NCBI GenBank assembly: GCA_026225945.1 | Contig: JAMJFZ010001264.1 | Coordinates: 834,501-898,500 of the forward strand | DNA: 64,000 nt | From: Cricetomys ansorgei | Lineage: Eukaryota > Chordata > Mammalia > Rodentia > Nesomyidae | Direction of reading: 5' to 3' | In this document: positions 11,446 to 23,361 of the stretch, one piece after another | Position numbering within the stretch: position 1 is the first letter of the stretch | Layout of the letters: every line of letters starts with the position of its first letter | Program-made: the position numbers and the translations under genes | Notes under the pieces: model-generated | Seen by the model: the letters and a program-made list of their open reading frames with translations, nothing else | Databases searched by the model: none | Told to the model about the DNA's origin: nothing

Positions 11446-12990
11446 ATCTTTTGAGACTGGGACTCTCGATGGACCCAAAGTTCTTTGATTCAGCTAGATT
11501 ATCTGCTCCAACAAGTGAGAAGAGTCCTTCTGTTTCAACCAACCGCCTTGGTGCTGCTGAGGGATCTCCCAGCCCTTTGTGTTATCTTTCAGTTGTGTTC
11601 TGAATAACCAAAATGGATCTTGGTCTCTTCTCGCTTGGAACAATAAGAGCTGTCTGTTCAATCCCTTTGCATGGTATATTCTGACTTTCCAAACCTGTCC
11701 CCAGGCTATGTTTCCTACCTTTTGTTTTTCTTATTGCCTCTATGCTGAGTTTCTTCCCAAGAATTCTAACAGAATCCTCTCATTAGCTAACTCCAGAACG
11801 AATTCCTTTCTGAGTTCTTTAGGCAAAATCATTAATCCTTTTGATCTCCTTGTACGAGGTTCATATAACTTTCTGTTTCTGGGTGGGTATTTGCCTGTGG
11901 ACAGCAGGTGCTTTGAAGGGAACATGGATATTTTGTTGCCTGGTGTATGGCAGCATCTCAGTGTATCTAAGAAAGAGGAAGAGAAGAGTGGGTTCACAGT
12001 GTAGTTTTTAAAATGTCTTTTTTGCTTATTTCTTCTCATTAGCATTAAGTTGAGTCTATGTTTTCATATGCAAAGTGAAGTATTTTCATACAATTATATT
12101 TTAAGAAAGAAATTAATGTTTCGGGAGAAGGTTGAACTAAGATTCTTTCTAACTCTAAAATTTAATGCATCTCTTTTTAAAAATTGCTGCCTCAAAATAT
12201 TTTAAGATAAAAATGAGTAGAATTCAATTACACGATCAGTTGCCTGCAATCTTCCCTTTATGTTGGATTTACACACAGATAAAAGTGAAGAGAAATCAAT
12301 GAACTTTGCATTCCTGAATTAGCACTCTGATTTTCAACAGATTCCACAGCAGCATAAAACAGTTTAATAGACTAAGTAATGATGACAAAATGATGGAAAA
12401 TTTTTATGTTTCTCTTCATTGCGTCACATTTCACAAAGTCAACATTAAATATATAAGTTAATCGCAACTATCTTTTGTAGATCAATATTAAGTGCCCCCA
12501 TTAGCTGGGATTAAAAGATGATTTTATCTGACACTTTCCCGAATTATGATACAGCTGACAGCAAGATGCGACTCCCCAGACGGAGCAGAGACTAGCAGGG
12601 GAATGCTACCCTGTGATTTGGATTAGATGGAGTTCTTCCTGTGTGGACGGAGCAGGGCTGAGGCCTGTCTGTGAGTTCCCAGCATCCGGCTGCTCCTGCA
12701 GAAGTTCTTATGTGTCCATCCTGCTCCAACCAGCGGAAGCCACTCCACGATGGAGGCTTTGCCATGGACACAAGAAATGAAATGCATTGCTTTTTCTCCC
12801 AGTAAAGCAAGTGCTGGGACCTTGCAGCTGGGCTAGGTCCTCTCTGGAAGGTGCTCTTACCTGCTTTTAGTCTTAGCTTTCTCACCGGCTGAGATAAACC
12901 TTGATTACTTACGTGCTCAAAAAAACTAAACAAATGGCAAACCCAGAAAGGTAGGCTGGGCTTGATTCTCCAAGTTCACAAAAAGAAAGT
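11446..12990. other. Single-copy sequence with a conserved-looking block
   Basis: No gene is supported. The 141-codon plus frame and 101-codon minus frame near 11.6-12.0 kb overlap and lack domains. About 12030-12560 is low in CpG, repeat-free and rich in AT motifs such as ATTAGCATTA and TATGCAAA, the texture of a conserved noncoding element. Confidence 0.35.
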
Positions 12991-12991
12991 A

Positions 12992-13173
12992 GTTTTTTTT
13001 TTTTTAAAGATTTATTAATAGTCATACTATTATTATTATCTTGAGACAAGGTATCTCTATGCAGCTTTGGCTGGCCTAGGACTCACTGTATAGGTCAGGT
13101 TGTCCTCTTGTGCCAGAGTGCTGGGCCTAAAGGTGTGCTCTACCGCTCCCAACCATTTCTTAAATTATTTTAA

Positions 13174-13218
<45 letters not shown>

Positions 13219-13345
13219 ATGGATGCAGACACACTTGGAGGCCAAACGCATCAGACCCCTTGGATTTGGTGCTACATACAGTTGTGAGATGCAGTACAAT
13301 AGGTGCGCTTAACCACTGAGCAATCTTTCCAAATCCCAGATAAAG
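12992..13345 (-). repeat. B3/B2 SINE with nested B1 and (GT)n
   Basis: A TTTAAAGATTTATTA tail (from about 12992) is typical of the reverse-complement 3' end of B3/B2. A reverse-strand B1 (about 13041-13156: TTGAGACAAGGTATCTC, TTGGCTGGCCTAGGACTC, AGAGTGCTGGGCCTAAAGG) follows, then a 41-base GT microsatellite (13176-13216), then the rest of the B3-type element ending GTGCGCTTAACCACTGAG (about 13345). The order suggests B1 inserted into an older B3. Confidence 0.65.
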
Positions 13346-14436
13346 CAATTCCGAGCTGGGTGTCTTGGCTTGCTCCCATAATCGTTGCTTTTGGCAAGTT
13401 GAGGAGGAAGATCATCATGAGACTGGGGGCCAATTTGGGGTGCACAGTAAGTTCCAGATAAGCCTGGGTTAGAGTGTGAAAACGCTGCCTTAACCAAACC
13501 AAACAAAACATAACAAAAACCAAGGAACAAACAAAAAGAATAGTTTGAGATTTGCACTCCTATCAGTGTTGGATGAACTCCTATCAGACTCCTGAAGAAA
13601 ACAGCCAATAGGAGCATTTAAAAAAAACCTGTTTGAAAGCAATTGAGAGCTATAGAGTCAGAGCATACCCCAAGCCCTGGAAGCCAAGAGCTTGGAGACC
13701 TAAGCCTAGGTCAGCTTTTGCCTTCTTCTGCTCTTGTGTTTTTCTTCTGCGTCATTTGCTGATTTTTAAGTCACAGTTCAGAACCTAAGAAACTCAGTGA
13801 ATATTCTCACAGAGCTGGGGGAGATTAAAAAAAATCTATTTTGTGACCTCTACAGAGGTGAGCTTCCTGAACACACAAAAGTACTGCATTAGAGATCGAG
13901 GCATACCAAGAAACAGTCTCACAAACTTAACATCTGGATTCTACTTAGAGTGCTAGACTGGGTCAACTTGACCTGACCTCACAAGAAAGCATATGTTCTC
14001 TAGAAGTAAATACTATCAGTTGGGTCTCAAACTGTCCGTATGATTTTGTATATGCAACACTCAACCATTGCTATTAAAAACATTAGTAGGCATTCTAATA
14101 AAGGAGTCCAAACAGATTCAAGGTAAGGGAAACATTGGACAATACCATGAAACCCATAAACAGAAGGTCCAGATGTGAGTCATTGCATATGGACTTTACC
14201 TTAACCAGGACTTATATGTTCAAGAAAAATAGAAAATATTTTCAGAATTTCAACACAGATTTGTAGTCCATAAGCAGACTACAGAAAAACATTTGAATTG
14301 AATAGTGAAATAATTAAAATTATGCATGCAACAGACAAGCTGACATTTTTTTCTCCTGTCTTCCCCTCTCCTTCCCCCCCCCCCTCCTCTCCCCTGCCCT
14401 CCCCGCCCCTCCCCTGCCTTCCTCTCTTTTCTCCTT
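13346..14436. other. Unique sequence plus C-rich tract
   Basis: A possible degraded B1 lies at 13355-13510 on the plus strand (GAGCTGGGTGTCTTGGCTTG, then AAACCAAACAAAACA). A pyrimidine tract fills 14350-14436. No gene was seen. Confidence 0.4.
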
Positions 14437-14598
14437 TCCTTTTTTTTTTTCTTTTCTTGAGACAAGGTTCCTCTGTGTAGCCCTGGCTGTCCTGGAACTT
14501 GCTCTATAAACCAGACCAGCCTCAAAACACAAGAGATCTGCCTGCCTCTGCCTCCCCTGAGTGCTGGGATGAAGAGTGTGCTCCACCACGCTCTGCAC
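14437..14598 (-). repeat. B1 SINE
   Basis: T-rich tail followed by TTGAGACAAGGTTCCTCTGT, AGCCCTGGCTGTCCTGGAAC, CCAGACCAGCCTCAAA and GAGTGCTGGGATGAAG, the reverse complement of B1. The glutamate/arginine-rich minus-strand frames overlapping it are repeat artefacts. Confidence 0.88.
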
Positions 14599-14897
14599 CA
14601 TGCATTGCTTTCTTTCAACGGTTAGATGACACTTCACTTCTTCATAGCAACATTTGGAAAATATTGAAAAAGCATTGAAGACAGCAATGATGGTTGTAAA
14701 CTGCTGAAAGAAATCAGGGGCTAAACTAAGACTCTACACTAAAAGGGGGAAAAAAATCACCTTTTGGCAAAACGAAGGCAGACTGAGGAAGGGTAATGGT
14801 ATCTACAATGAAGACTAAGAGCTATTTCATAGCAGAAACTATATCCCGACCCTCTGGGCTCCCTGAAGTGTATGAGGGCTTAAAATGCTTTGGTACA

Positions 14898-15075
14898 GGC
14901 CTGGAGAGACCACGCAGTGGTCAAGAACATTTCCTGTTCTTCCAGAGGACCTGAGTTTGGTGGCTAAACAACTGCCTGTAATGCGAGCTCCAGCGCCCTC
15001 TTCTGGTCTTCTCAGTCACTGCACTTATGAGCACATATACACATAACATAAACAAAAAGGAAAATGTTTTTAAAA
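14898..15075 (+). repeat. B2-type SINE, internally shortened
   Basis: GGCCTGGAGAGACCACGCAG, CTGTTCTTCCAGAGGACC, CTGTAATGCGAGCTCCAG, CCCTCTTCTGGTCTTC and a final ACATAACATAAAC/TTTTTAAAA tail follow B2 order, with the B-box region shortened. Confidence 0.7.
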
Positions 15076-15589
15076 GGCTTTGGTAAAACAAATGAAGGAC
15101 TGGAGCTGAATTATTCATTAATTCTTAAGCTCACTACCTGGAGTAAATTGATGGCACTCTGAGGTTTAGTGGAATGTTTTAATGTTGGCCACCTTCTTCT
15201 TCTTTTCTTTTTTTTTTTTTTTTAAGTTGTGTGAGTCAGAGAGAATCCTTCAGCCCTTGGTATTCTTTTCCAAGAACTGTCTTGATAAAACAATAGAAGC
15301 TAGTTGAGTTAATAACAACGGAAGTTTATTCTTCCAGCTATGGGGGAAACAATTTCAAAAGCAAGGTGCTTGAACTGGTGTCCCCGTCTCTGAGCTCAGC
15401 ACCCTCTATTACTGGCCTGCAGATTTTGTTTGTTTGCTTGTCTGTTTGCTTTGTTGCTTTTGTTTCATCACAAAGTTAATATACCATTGCCTTCAGGGTA
15501 ATTATCCCACCCTTGTGGGATAATGTCAATATAGCACATTTGCCTCTGGTTCTATTTTGTCACTCCTGCTTTCCCTTGCTTCCCCTCTC
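15076..15589. other. Unique sequence with a T tract
   Basis: No gene or interspersed repeat was recognised. A T run lies near 15207-15223. Confidence 0.45.
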
Positions 15590-15687
15590 TCTTATCTTCC
15601 TCCTTGCCTCCCTCTGTCCCTCCCTTCTTCCTTTCCTTCCTTCCTTCTTTCCTTCCTTCCTTCCTTCTTTCATTTCTCTCCCTCTCA
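15590..15687. repeat. (CCTT)n pyrimidine microsatellite
   Basis: CCTT and CTTT units make an imperfect polypyrimidine tract. Reading frames across it are low-complexity. Confidence 0.85.
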
Positions 15688-16021
15688 AATACTGGATTTA
15701 CTTCTGACATGCCTACATATATAATAAAATTGCATTTTATTAAATAATGCTTTACAGGAGTGCTCTTTGGCTGCAATGTGTGCTTTGGAATATTACGAGA
15801 AACCACATTTATCTCTGAGGTGCTCAGATTTCATGATGTCGCATCTTCTTATACCTTCAGTTCTGTAGAATTTTCTTCTACTACTTCATTGAAACTGCCC
15901 CTCCATCTATTCTTTTCTGTGGAGCGTCTATGTATTTGAAGTTACTCTCCTTAAACTGATTCTCTGGATTTTTTTCTTCACAATGCCTCTAAAATAAATT
16001 AAATACTACTACTACTACTTC

Positions 16022-16063
<42 letters not shown>
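16022..16063. repeat. (AAT)n microsatellite
   Basis: Fourteen tandem AAT-type units preceded by short ACT units. A short TAGTAG run follows near 16168-16182. Confidence 0.92.
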
Positions 16064-16065
<2 letters not shown>

Positions 16066-16583
16066 CAGATAGAAATTCTGAAGTCAGCACTGAATTCAAC
16101 AGATAATGAATCAGAAGGAGTAAGCTCTTTAAATAAAAGAAAAAATATCTAGTTATTATTTTATTAATAGTAGTAGTAGTAACACCTTGCCTATTTATTT
16201 GCTTGTTTGAGCTTTTTAGAAGAGTTCCTTAATGTAATTTTTTGGGATTTAAATTTGATTTGTTTATTCCTATTATATACTTATTTCCTGATAACTCATT
16301 TTACTTTTCAAATGTGTGGCTTCTTTCACCTGTTTCTTATCTCTCAAGGTATCAAATACGACGCCTTAAACTTTTTCTCCTTTTAAACTTTCATGATTCA
16401 TGATTTCATCATATGAAGCTTTTGTATGTCTTAGATATTTCTATAGTTCTGCAACTGGTCTGCTGTTCCTACTTATGAGTGAGGCACTAAGAGGTTGATT
16501 TAAAAAATGCTTGGGACTGCCTTATTGCTTGGTTGGTTTCAGACAATGATCAAGTTATCAAGGGCTCTTGCTAAAGACCCTCA

Positions 16584-16652
16584 AATATATATATTATATA
16601 TATATACATATACATTTATAATATATATATGTATATGTATATATTCATCCAT
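16584..16652. repeat. (TA)n-rich imperfect palindrome
   Basis: Two TA-rich arms containing TACATATACAT and ATGTATATGTAT are near-perfect inverted copies around a TTTATAATA centre, so the stretch can pair as a cruciform. Confidence 0.75.
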
Positions 16653-18442
16653 CCTTGGGCTATGAATGAATCAATTAAAGTAGTGACTTTTCAAGTTTCA
16701 TATGGCATGCATAATCTTTCATGTTGATATTCTAGCAATGAGGTTAAAAAGGAAATTGTGGTCTTCTGATTCAGCATGAAGAATTTTGGGGGAGGCGCCC
16801 TCACCTTTTGAGTACACCTTTCATTCCCCAGTTTGGTCGCCTCTCTTCTGTGTCAGGTGCGACTCTGCACCTTGGTTTCTTCTCTTCAGAAAGAGAAGGG
16901 TGCAGTATTGTCCTGTCAAATGTTCTGTGATGATGTAAGTGCTCATGCTCCCGTCCATTAAAGCAGCCATGAGCTTTGGAAATGTGGTTAGCACGACTGG
17001 GCAACTGAGTTGTAAATTCTATTTAGTTTGAATTAATTCAAATTTAAGTCACCACATGTGGCTGGTGGGTGCCATTGTGAACAGCACAGATATGCATGGT
17101 GTAACTCTACAAAATTTAAACATGTCTGTCTTCAGCTGTGTGGAGCTCCTCTCATCCTAGAACCTTCTGTGATTTCTTCACTGAAAGCCTGTAACTAAAT
17201 AATAATATATATTAAATATTAAATATTTGAGTATTGTTGCTTATGGATTTTCTAGATGCCTTTCAAAATGTAAAGGATATTTTTAAAAACGCAATGGTGT
17301 AGGTTCTTTGGCTGTTTGACGTTAGGATCTGAGCTCAGAACCTATTTAAAATGTATCTAAAATGTAACAGTTTTTCTCTCTGGCTACTTGACTCCGCACC
17401 TCTGTTCCCCACTGCTAGATTTCTAACTTGCAACCTTTAAAACTTCAGTTAGCTCATAGGGTTAGGGAGGAAAGGAAAGAATAGGAAGAAATGAGAAATC
17501 TTTACAGGCCTTTTCTCTTGGCTGTCTGAATCTCCCTGTGTCTGGGGAACTGAGCTAGCCCTGAACCAGCTCCCACTCTAGTATAGTTTCTCTGAGCACA
17601 GTAGTTACTGAGAAGATCTAAATTGTAACTTTTTAAAAGAACCCCAGTTAGCATTTTATCTGTCCTTATTTCTGCCTGCTTCTCTATGCAGGAAGCTTCC
17701 AATATCTGTCAGCTCTGTTTCTTTGCACCCAATCTCTCTGTCAGTAACCGACTTCCATCGCCCTTTTTATGCCCTCCAACTGTTCCCAGAAGTCCAAGGA
17801 GCATACAACCACATGGGGGAGGAGCTTTTCCCTGGCAAAGCTTCACTCTAAAACAGTTGACTCACTGTTTTGCCTGAGCTCCCTACCCTTCAGGCATTCT
17901 CACCGGAGGGAAACCCGAGGAAAGGCAGCCTGGATTCATTTGGATTTTGTTCCTTCTCCTATTTCTACATATCTCATTTGCTGTTGCGTTTTCTCCAGTT
18001 CTGTCTCTTTGTTGTTGCTGATAGCCTTTCCTTCTACGATCCCCTTAGAGTTAGGTGAGCATGGGAAAATAGCCTGTCGCCTTTCAATTGATTTTGTTCT
18101 CTTATTTAAAGAACTTGCTTTGTCTCGGTTTCATTATCAGTTCAATCCAGTGCTGACTCCATCATTCTGTCTGTGGATGTAGAAGGTGACTCTTGAGGGG
18201 TGGAAAAGAGACTTGAGATCCTGTCTCCAAACCAGTTTATACAGCAAACTTTGGGTTCTAAATGCTGTGGTTTATGGGGGTAACCAAAAAGCACTCACTG
18301 GTAGAAGTTAAGGTAGAGTCAAAGCATTCTCTAAGTTACATGCATCTCCTCAATCTTAGCAGTTTTCAAATTTCTGGATGGTGTTTCTTAGGGGTGGTGA
18401 CCACTGTTATTCAGAAATGAAATACAAAATGATTTTGAAATA
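16653..18442. other. Unique sequence
   Basis: No gene, RNA gene or clear repeat was found. The frames at 17686-18182 overlap in several phases and have no domain features. Confidence 0.45.
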
Positions 18443-18640
18443 TTGGGCTTAGAAGATGGCTCAGAGATTAAAAGAGTTACTTGCCATGTAACTGAGAATC
18501 CAAGTCCAAATTTCTAGACACCAAACAAACGCTGGACATACAGTATGAATGTCTACAATCCTAGTATACATATGGGGAGACAGGAGACAGAGACAGGAGA
18601 ATCCCTGGAAACTCACAGGTTAGGAGTCTTGGAGTAGACA
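18443..18640 (+). repeat. Diverged ID/B4-type SINE
   Basis: The text GGGCTTAGAAGATGGCTCAG, AAAAGAGTTACTTGCCATG, GGAGACAGGAGACAGAGACAG and AATCCCTGGAAACTC keeps the tRNA-like head and B1-like middle of B4 at high divergence. Confidence 0.5.
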
Positions 18641-19273
18641 ACACAAGCACAAGGCAGAAGGGACAGACTCAGTTGTAGTGGGAGCCCCAGGATTGAAGGG
18701 GTCATGGGAAGAAGCTGAGACCGGGTAACATGTGGCAAGTCAGAGTTTCTGATGAAGCCATTGGTGAAGGTGCAGCCTCAGCTGAAATAGAGAGCCCTGA
18801 ATATTGGAGATGCCAAGGCTGAGAGATGACCACCAAACACAATGACAGGTGTATAGTGGAGCTGGCCTGAGCCTATGAGACAATGGTAGAGCTGGAAAAG
18901 TAGGATTTTCTAAGCCCCTTGGAGCCTTGAGGTTCATAAATGAGTCCTGATGTCAAACACTGAGCTGTAGGATTGTACTATACTGCTGGACTTGGGTTTT
19001 GCTTTGATCTGATTTTGATTGTGGTCTGGTTCTTCCCTCTTGAAATAAGAAAGTATGAAACTTATTGTGTATTTTACAGGAGCATATAGTTAAGATTTGA
19101 AAAGAGAACTTGTACATTTAAATCATTGGAATTTTTATAAGGTGGTGGAACTTTTAAAATTTGTACTGTGTTATATATTGTGATACTGATATGAGAAGAT
19201 GGGGGTAAACAAGAAAGGAAGGGTTATGGTTTTACAGTGGTGTGTTTGTATGTCAAGTTAACAATGAGCGGAC
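18641..19273. other. Unique sequence
   Basis: Nothing beyond possible SINE tails was identified. Confidence 0.4.
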
Positions 19274-19470
19274 TTGTGATGGTTAATCTTCGTTGTCAGC
19301 TTAACACATCTGGAAAGAGGAAACTTCAATTGAAAAATTGCCTCCATCAGCTTGTGGGTATGTGTGTGTTGGCATTTTCTTCATTGCTAATTGATGTAGA
19401 AGGACTCAGCCCATGGTGGGCCTTGGCTGTATAAGAAAGTGAGCTGAGGAAGCCATGGGAAACAAGCCAG
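19274..19470 (+). repeat. Interspersed repeat (TGTGATGGTTAATCTT family)
   Basis: The head GTGATGGTTAATCTTCGTTG with TCAGCTTAACACATCTGG, and the later CCCATGGTGGGCC and GAGCTGAGGAAGCCATGG blocks, match a common rodent repeat. Family and class were not determined. Confidence 0.5.
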
Positions 19471-19683
19471 GAGAAACCTTTAGCCATGGTCTCTGTCTCA
19501 GTTTCTGCCCCCAGGTGGCTGCCTTAGCTCCTGCCCTGGCTCTCCTCAGCAAGCAAGTACTATTTGTCATGAATAGATTACCACTGAACTAGCATCCCTG
19601 ATCTGTGAGGTATCTTTTTATAGTCATAGTGCCATTTCTCTCCACAAATGGTAACGATTGTCCATTTTTAATAGGCATAGCAT

Positions 19684-19841
19684 TCCTCCTCCTCCTCCTC
19701 CTCTTCTTCTCTTCCTCTTCTTCTTCTTCTTCTTCTTCTTCTTCTTCTTCTTCTTCTTCTCCTTCTCCTTCTCCTTCTCCTTCTCCTTCTTCTCCTTCTT
19801 CTTCTTCTCCTCCTCCTTCTCCTCCTCCTCCTCCTCCTTCT
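19684..19841. repeat. (CTT/CTC)n polypyrimidine tract
   Basis: About 158 bases of uninterrupted pyrimidine built from CTC, CTT and CTTCTC units. All frames across it give single- or two-residue runs and are not genes. Confidence 0.95.
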
Positions 19842-19979
19842 TTGGATAGGATCTCTCCATACAATCCTGACTATCCTAGAACTTGTTCTGTAGATCAGGC
19901 TGACCTCGAATTCAAGAGAGCTGTCTGCCTCCGTGCCTCAATAGCTTAAATTAAAGGTATTCACCACCACACCTGGCTC
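19842..19979 (-). repeat. B1 SINE
   Basis: Directly abutting the pyrimidine tract: GGATAGGATCTCTCC, TCCTGACTATCCTAGAACTT, CAGGCTGACCTCGAATTC and TTAAAGGTATTCACCACCAC. The tract may have grown from the tail of this B1. Confidence 0.8.
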
Positions 19980-20009
19980 TTATATTCTATTAAATATGTG
20001 TCTAATTGG

Positions 20010-20480
20010 TTTTTCACAGATGACATTAATGTAGATTGACATTTATATAAGCGTGTCTGATTTCTTTTATTCAACTTTATTTTTGGAATATTAATCTTTT
20101 TGTTTTATTATTTCTCATGACCATGTAATATTTTGGTGTATGAGTACGTTAATAATTTATCTCTCCTATTATTTGGACATTTTGATTGTTTTCAACATGA
20201 GGCTGTAACTTATTGAGAAATGATCATCTTCCTGCATCTAATGGCATAAGACAGTTCCGATAGGGGAATACTTCAGAGTAGAACTGGTAGATCTTAAAAT
20301 AAGTGAGTACTTGGTTTTAGTATATCATAGTTTCCAAAAACATGTATATTAATTTATACTTTCAACTAGGAGTGTGTAAAATATCCCACATTTCCTGTTC
20401 TCATTTCACTTGGCATCGTCTATCTTTAATTTTAGACATTCTGGAATTTTTATACTTATGTCATATTATAGTTTTAAACC
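20010..20480 (+). mobile_element. Ancient LINE-1 3' end
   Basis: The series CATGACCATGTAATATTTTG, a GACATTTTGATTGTTTTC block, AATACTTCAGAGTAGAACTGG and CATAGTTTCCAAAAACATG keeps the order of an old mammalian L1 ORF2 3' end and UTR. It is highly diverged and carries no open frame. Confidence 0.6.
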
Positions 20481-20994
20481 ACCATTTCCCACTGCTATTG
20501 AAAACCCAGAGCACATCATCATTCATGCTTACTAAACACCTGCGTGCTCCACTTGGGGAGCAGCTCAGGTGACTTTCCTGACTACTTGCCTGTGTTTCAG
20601 GAAGGCGTGTTCCAGCAGTATCTTCTAGTAGCCTTGTCGGTTTGTTGTTCACAGTTAAGAGACACTGCCCATGTCTGCAGATTTATCACACTTGATAATA
20701 GAGCAAGGCGTAAGAGAAACATTTGACATTCCTTTGTATCTAGACGGCCACAATTAAGCGAATATAGGAAACTGAAATAAAAATTTTGTGAACATTTGTC
20801 CTTAGGATCTGAAGCAGACTCTGGTACAGACTCTTTTTTCTCATTCTATTATCTTCCATTCTGCCTAATGCCATTAAAATATGCTGACCATCGGTCAATA
20901 AGCTGAATAAATGATTCAATATGAAACGCATTATTCCAAACCATTAGAAAACAAACCCTTGAGTCCAGTTGCTACACAGGTGCCCCAAAAACCT

Positions 20995-21450
20995 AAAAAA
21001 CAGAATTACTTTGTGATCACATTGGAAATAGCCTAAGGAGGCTAAGTCAACATTCCGCAGATACCTGCACACACATATTTAATGGTGCCCTACGGACGAG
21101 TCAAGTTATGGAATTTGCTAAGATGTCGGTCAACAGGTGAATAAAGAAAACAGTCATGCACATTTCCTTCAGCTATAAAGAACACAATTTTGTGGTTTGA
21201 AGGAACATGAATAGAACTGATAATGATAATGTTAAGTAAAGTAAGCCAGACCAGGTCACATAGCATATGTTTTCTCTCATATGTATCTACATATAAAGTA
21301 TATATATAAAATCACACACACATAACATGAAAGTAGAAGCTCCTATCTGGAAAAAGGATGGTGTTGTGTAAAAATGTCCAATACATGATCTACTTGACTG
21401 AAAATATCTTTATAAAACTGATGGCCATGTGCAGAGAATAGCTACCAATT

Positions 21451-21452
<2 letters not shown>
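20995..21452 (+). mobile_element. LINE-1 (Lx-like) ORF2 3' end and UTR
   Basis: GCTAAGATGTCGGTCAACAG, AATAAAGAAAACAGTCATGC, AGCTATAAAGAACACAATTT, GGAACATGAATAGAACTGA, AGTAAAGTAAGCCAGACC and ACATAACATGAAAGTAGAAG follow the end of rodent L1 ORF2. The frame is broken by stops. The CA repeat at 21453 follows directly. Confidence 0.75.

Positions 21453-21516
<64 letters not shown>
21453..21516. repeat. (CA)n microsatellite
   Basis: About 32 uninterrupted CA units at the 3' border of the L1 fragment. Confidence 0.97.
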
Positions 21517-21518
<2 letters not shown>

Positions 21519-22685
21519 ATCAGGGGTTCCTGTGAAGAGACTGGGAACTCAAGGCTGGGACCAGTAGTGGCTGTTCTTCCGAAGAATCCCTCAATCTTGA
21601 TACTAGTGAGACCACGTTGCTAAATTCTCTGCTGCAGATAGATTTTCTGTCCACTGCAGGAATTTTACAGTGTCTCTGTCCTCTACCTATAGACACCCAG
21701 AGTACCCACCTATTTCTTTCAGTATCCACTGATATTGCCCAGAAGAAGAAAAGAATCACTCCGGATAACTGTTGCTTTGGAGGGTTTTCTACTTTCTAAA
21801 CTAGGCCATGCTTTCCTGAATCCTTATGTTAGTGACTCTCAGACCCATTCACATCATGGGGCTCCCCTGAGTCTTCAGACAGGACCCTAGGTGGTTCCGA
21901 GTCCCATGTTTGTAAAGGTCTCCTTTAAGAGGACTGCTGTCTCGAAGGAAAAGCTCCTTGGAGCTGTTTGAAGGCTCCAGGTATATGAGGTTTGAGGAGA
22001 CAGGTCAAAGTATTGAGAAGATAATAAATATTTACTGGGTGAGAAATCACGTAAAACACCAAGCAGTGCTTTATGGAGCAAATCTTGCTCAAGCACTAGT
22101 GAAATCACAGCAGTAAAGCAGTCTCTGTGTCGGCGTTCTGGGACTGTTTCAAGCTGACAGAGGAGTTTGGGGAACCTGTAGGAACTACTGTGACCTTTCA
22201 GAGGCCCTGATTTTCCTGAAGCCCACATTTAAGAATGAAGCAGAATCTCAAATAACGATGCTGCCTGGCACTGCCAGAGACTCTGTGCCTGACAGGGAAG
22301 CTGAAATGCCTTCCCATACTTTAGATTTTTTTTTTTACCCTTCTCAGTTAATTGTTCTTCCTAAATTGAATGATCTATTTTTGGAACTAAAAGAGATGCA
22401 ATGTAGAGAAAGGGACTGACAAAGCCCAAGACAGACAAGGGAGGCAGACAGAGGCAATTCAGGAAGGAGAGAGGCTGATGTGTGCATCTATCTTTCTCAT
22501 AACAAACAGAGGAAATGAGAAGAAGGCAGGCAGGTGAGGCTTGAGGAATGAGAGATGCTGTCTATACGCAATGAGCACGTGAGATGAATAAACTCCCATT
22601 CCGGACCCAGTTGTGATCTTGGGCCTTGGTCTCATAGTTCGGGTGACATTGCACCTCTGCAATTGTTGAATAGGAAGATGAGAAA
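21517..22685. other. Unique sequence
   Basis: No gene was supported. The 113-codon minus frame at 21887-22228 has no recognisable domain, and overlapping frames on both strands look like chance. Confidence 0.45.
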
Positions 22686-22880
22686 GGGCCCTTAAGATGG
22701 CTCAGTGGTCAGGGCACTTGCCGTAAAGCCTGCCGAACTGAACTAGATCCTCAGGACTCACACGGTGGAAGGAGAGGACTGATTCCCACGGATTGTCCTT
22801 GCTCCACGCACACAGTGGCATGCCAGGCTGACAACCTCCACACACACACAGTGACTGCTAGTAACGATGACGATGAAAAA
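22686..22880 (+). repeat. ID/B4-type SINE
   Basis: AAGATGGCTCAGTGGTCAGG, GCACTTGCCGTAAAGCCTG, TAGATCCTCAGGACTCACAC and GGTGGAAGGAGAGGACTGA are the head of an ID_B1/B4 element, ending in a CACACACACA stretch. Confidence 0.7.
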
Positions 22881-22934
22881 GAAGTGAAGAACGTTGAAAA
22901 CGATGAGAAAGCCTGCTCCTAGAACTGTATTTCT

Positions 22935-23275
22935 TTTGTTAAACTTGTATTTATTTATTTATTGGGTGTGTGTAAGTGTGTGCACGTCAGGGAGGGGGCT
23001 CGCCTCTGCAGGCATGTGTAGAGAGCACAGGTCAATGTCAGGCGTCTTCCTCGGTCACGTCTTTAGTTTTGAGGAGGCTTCTCTCTCTGACCTTGGGCTG
23101 ACATTTCAGCTAGAATGGCTAGCCAGGGAGACTCCAGGATTTGTCTGTCCCTGCCTCTCACCCCAGTCACGCACCTGCTGTGTCTAGCTTTTATAAAGGT
23201 TCTGGGGCTCTGAACTCAAGTCTTCATGCTTGTGAAGCCATCATTTTATCCAATGAGCCATCTTCTCAGCCCTCA
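22935..23275 (-). repeat. B4 (RSINE-like) SINE
   Basis: A TATTTATTTATTTATT tail leads into GTGTGTGCACGTCAGGG, CAGGTCAATGTCAGGCGTC, TTCCTCGGTCACGTC, AGAATGGCTAGCCAGGGAG, CTGAACTCAAGTCTTCATGC and AATGAGCCATCTTCTCAGCC, the reverse complement of B4. The 97-codon plus frame here is repeat-derived. Confidence 0.75.
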
Positions 23276-23329
23276 AGTGTATATATACACGTACACATGT
23301 ATGTGTATGTGTGTGCATATGTGTATGTA

Positions 23330-23360
<31 letters not shown>
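23276..23360. repeat. (TG)/(TA)n microsatellite
   Basis: Mixed TATG, TG and TA dinucleotide units starting at the border of the B4 element. Confidence 0.85.

Positions 23361-23361
<1 letters not shown>

Noticed and set aside
14250..14637. Lysine/arginine/glutamate-rich minus frames
   Set aside because: They lie over a pyrimidine tract and a reverse B1 SINE.
19589..19949. Four frames of Glu, Ser, Phe or Lys runs
   Set aside because: All are translations of the CTT/CTC microsatellite.
22894..23187. 97-codon plus frame with a hydrophobic start
   Set aside because: It is inside a reverse-strand B4 SINE.
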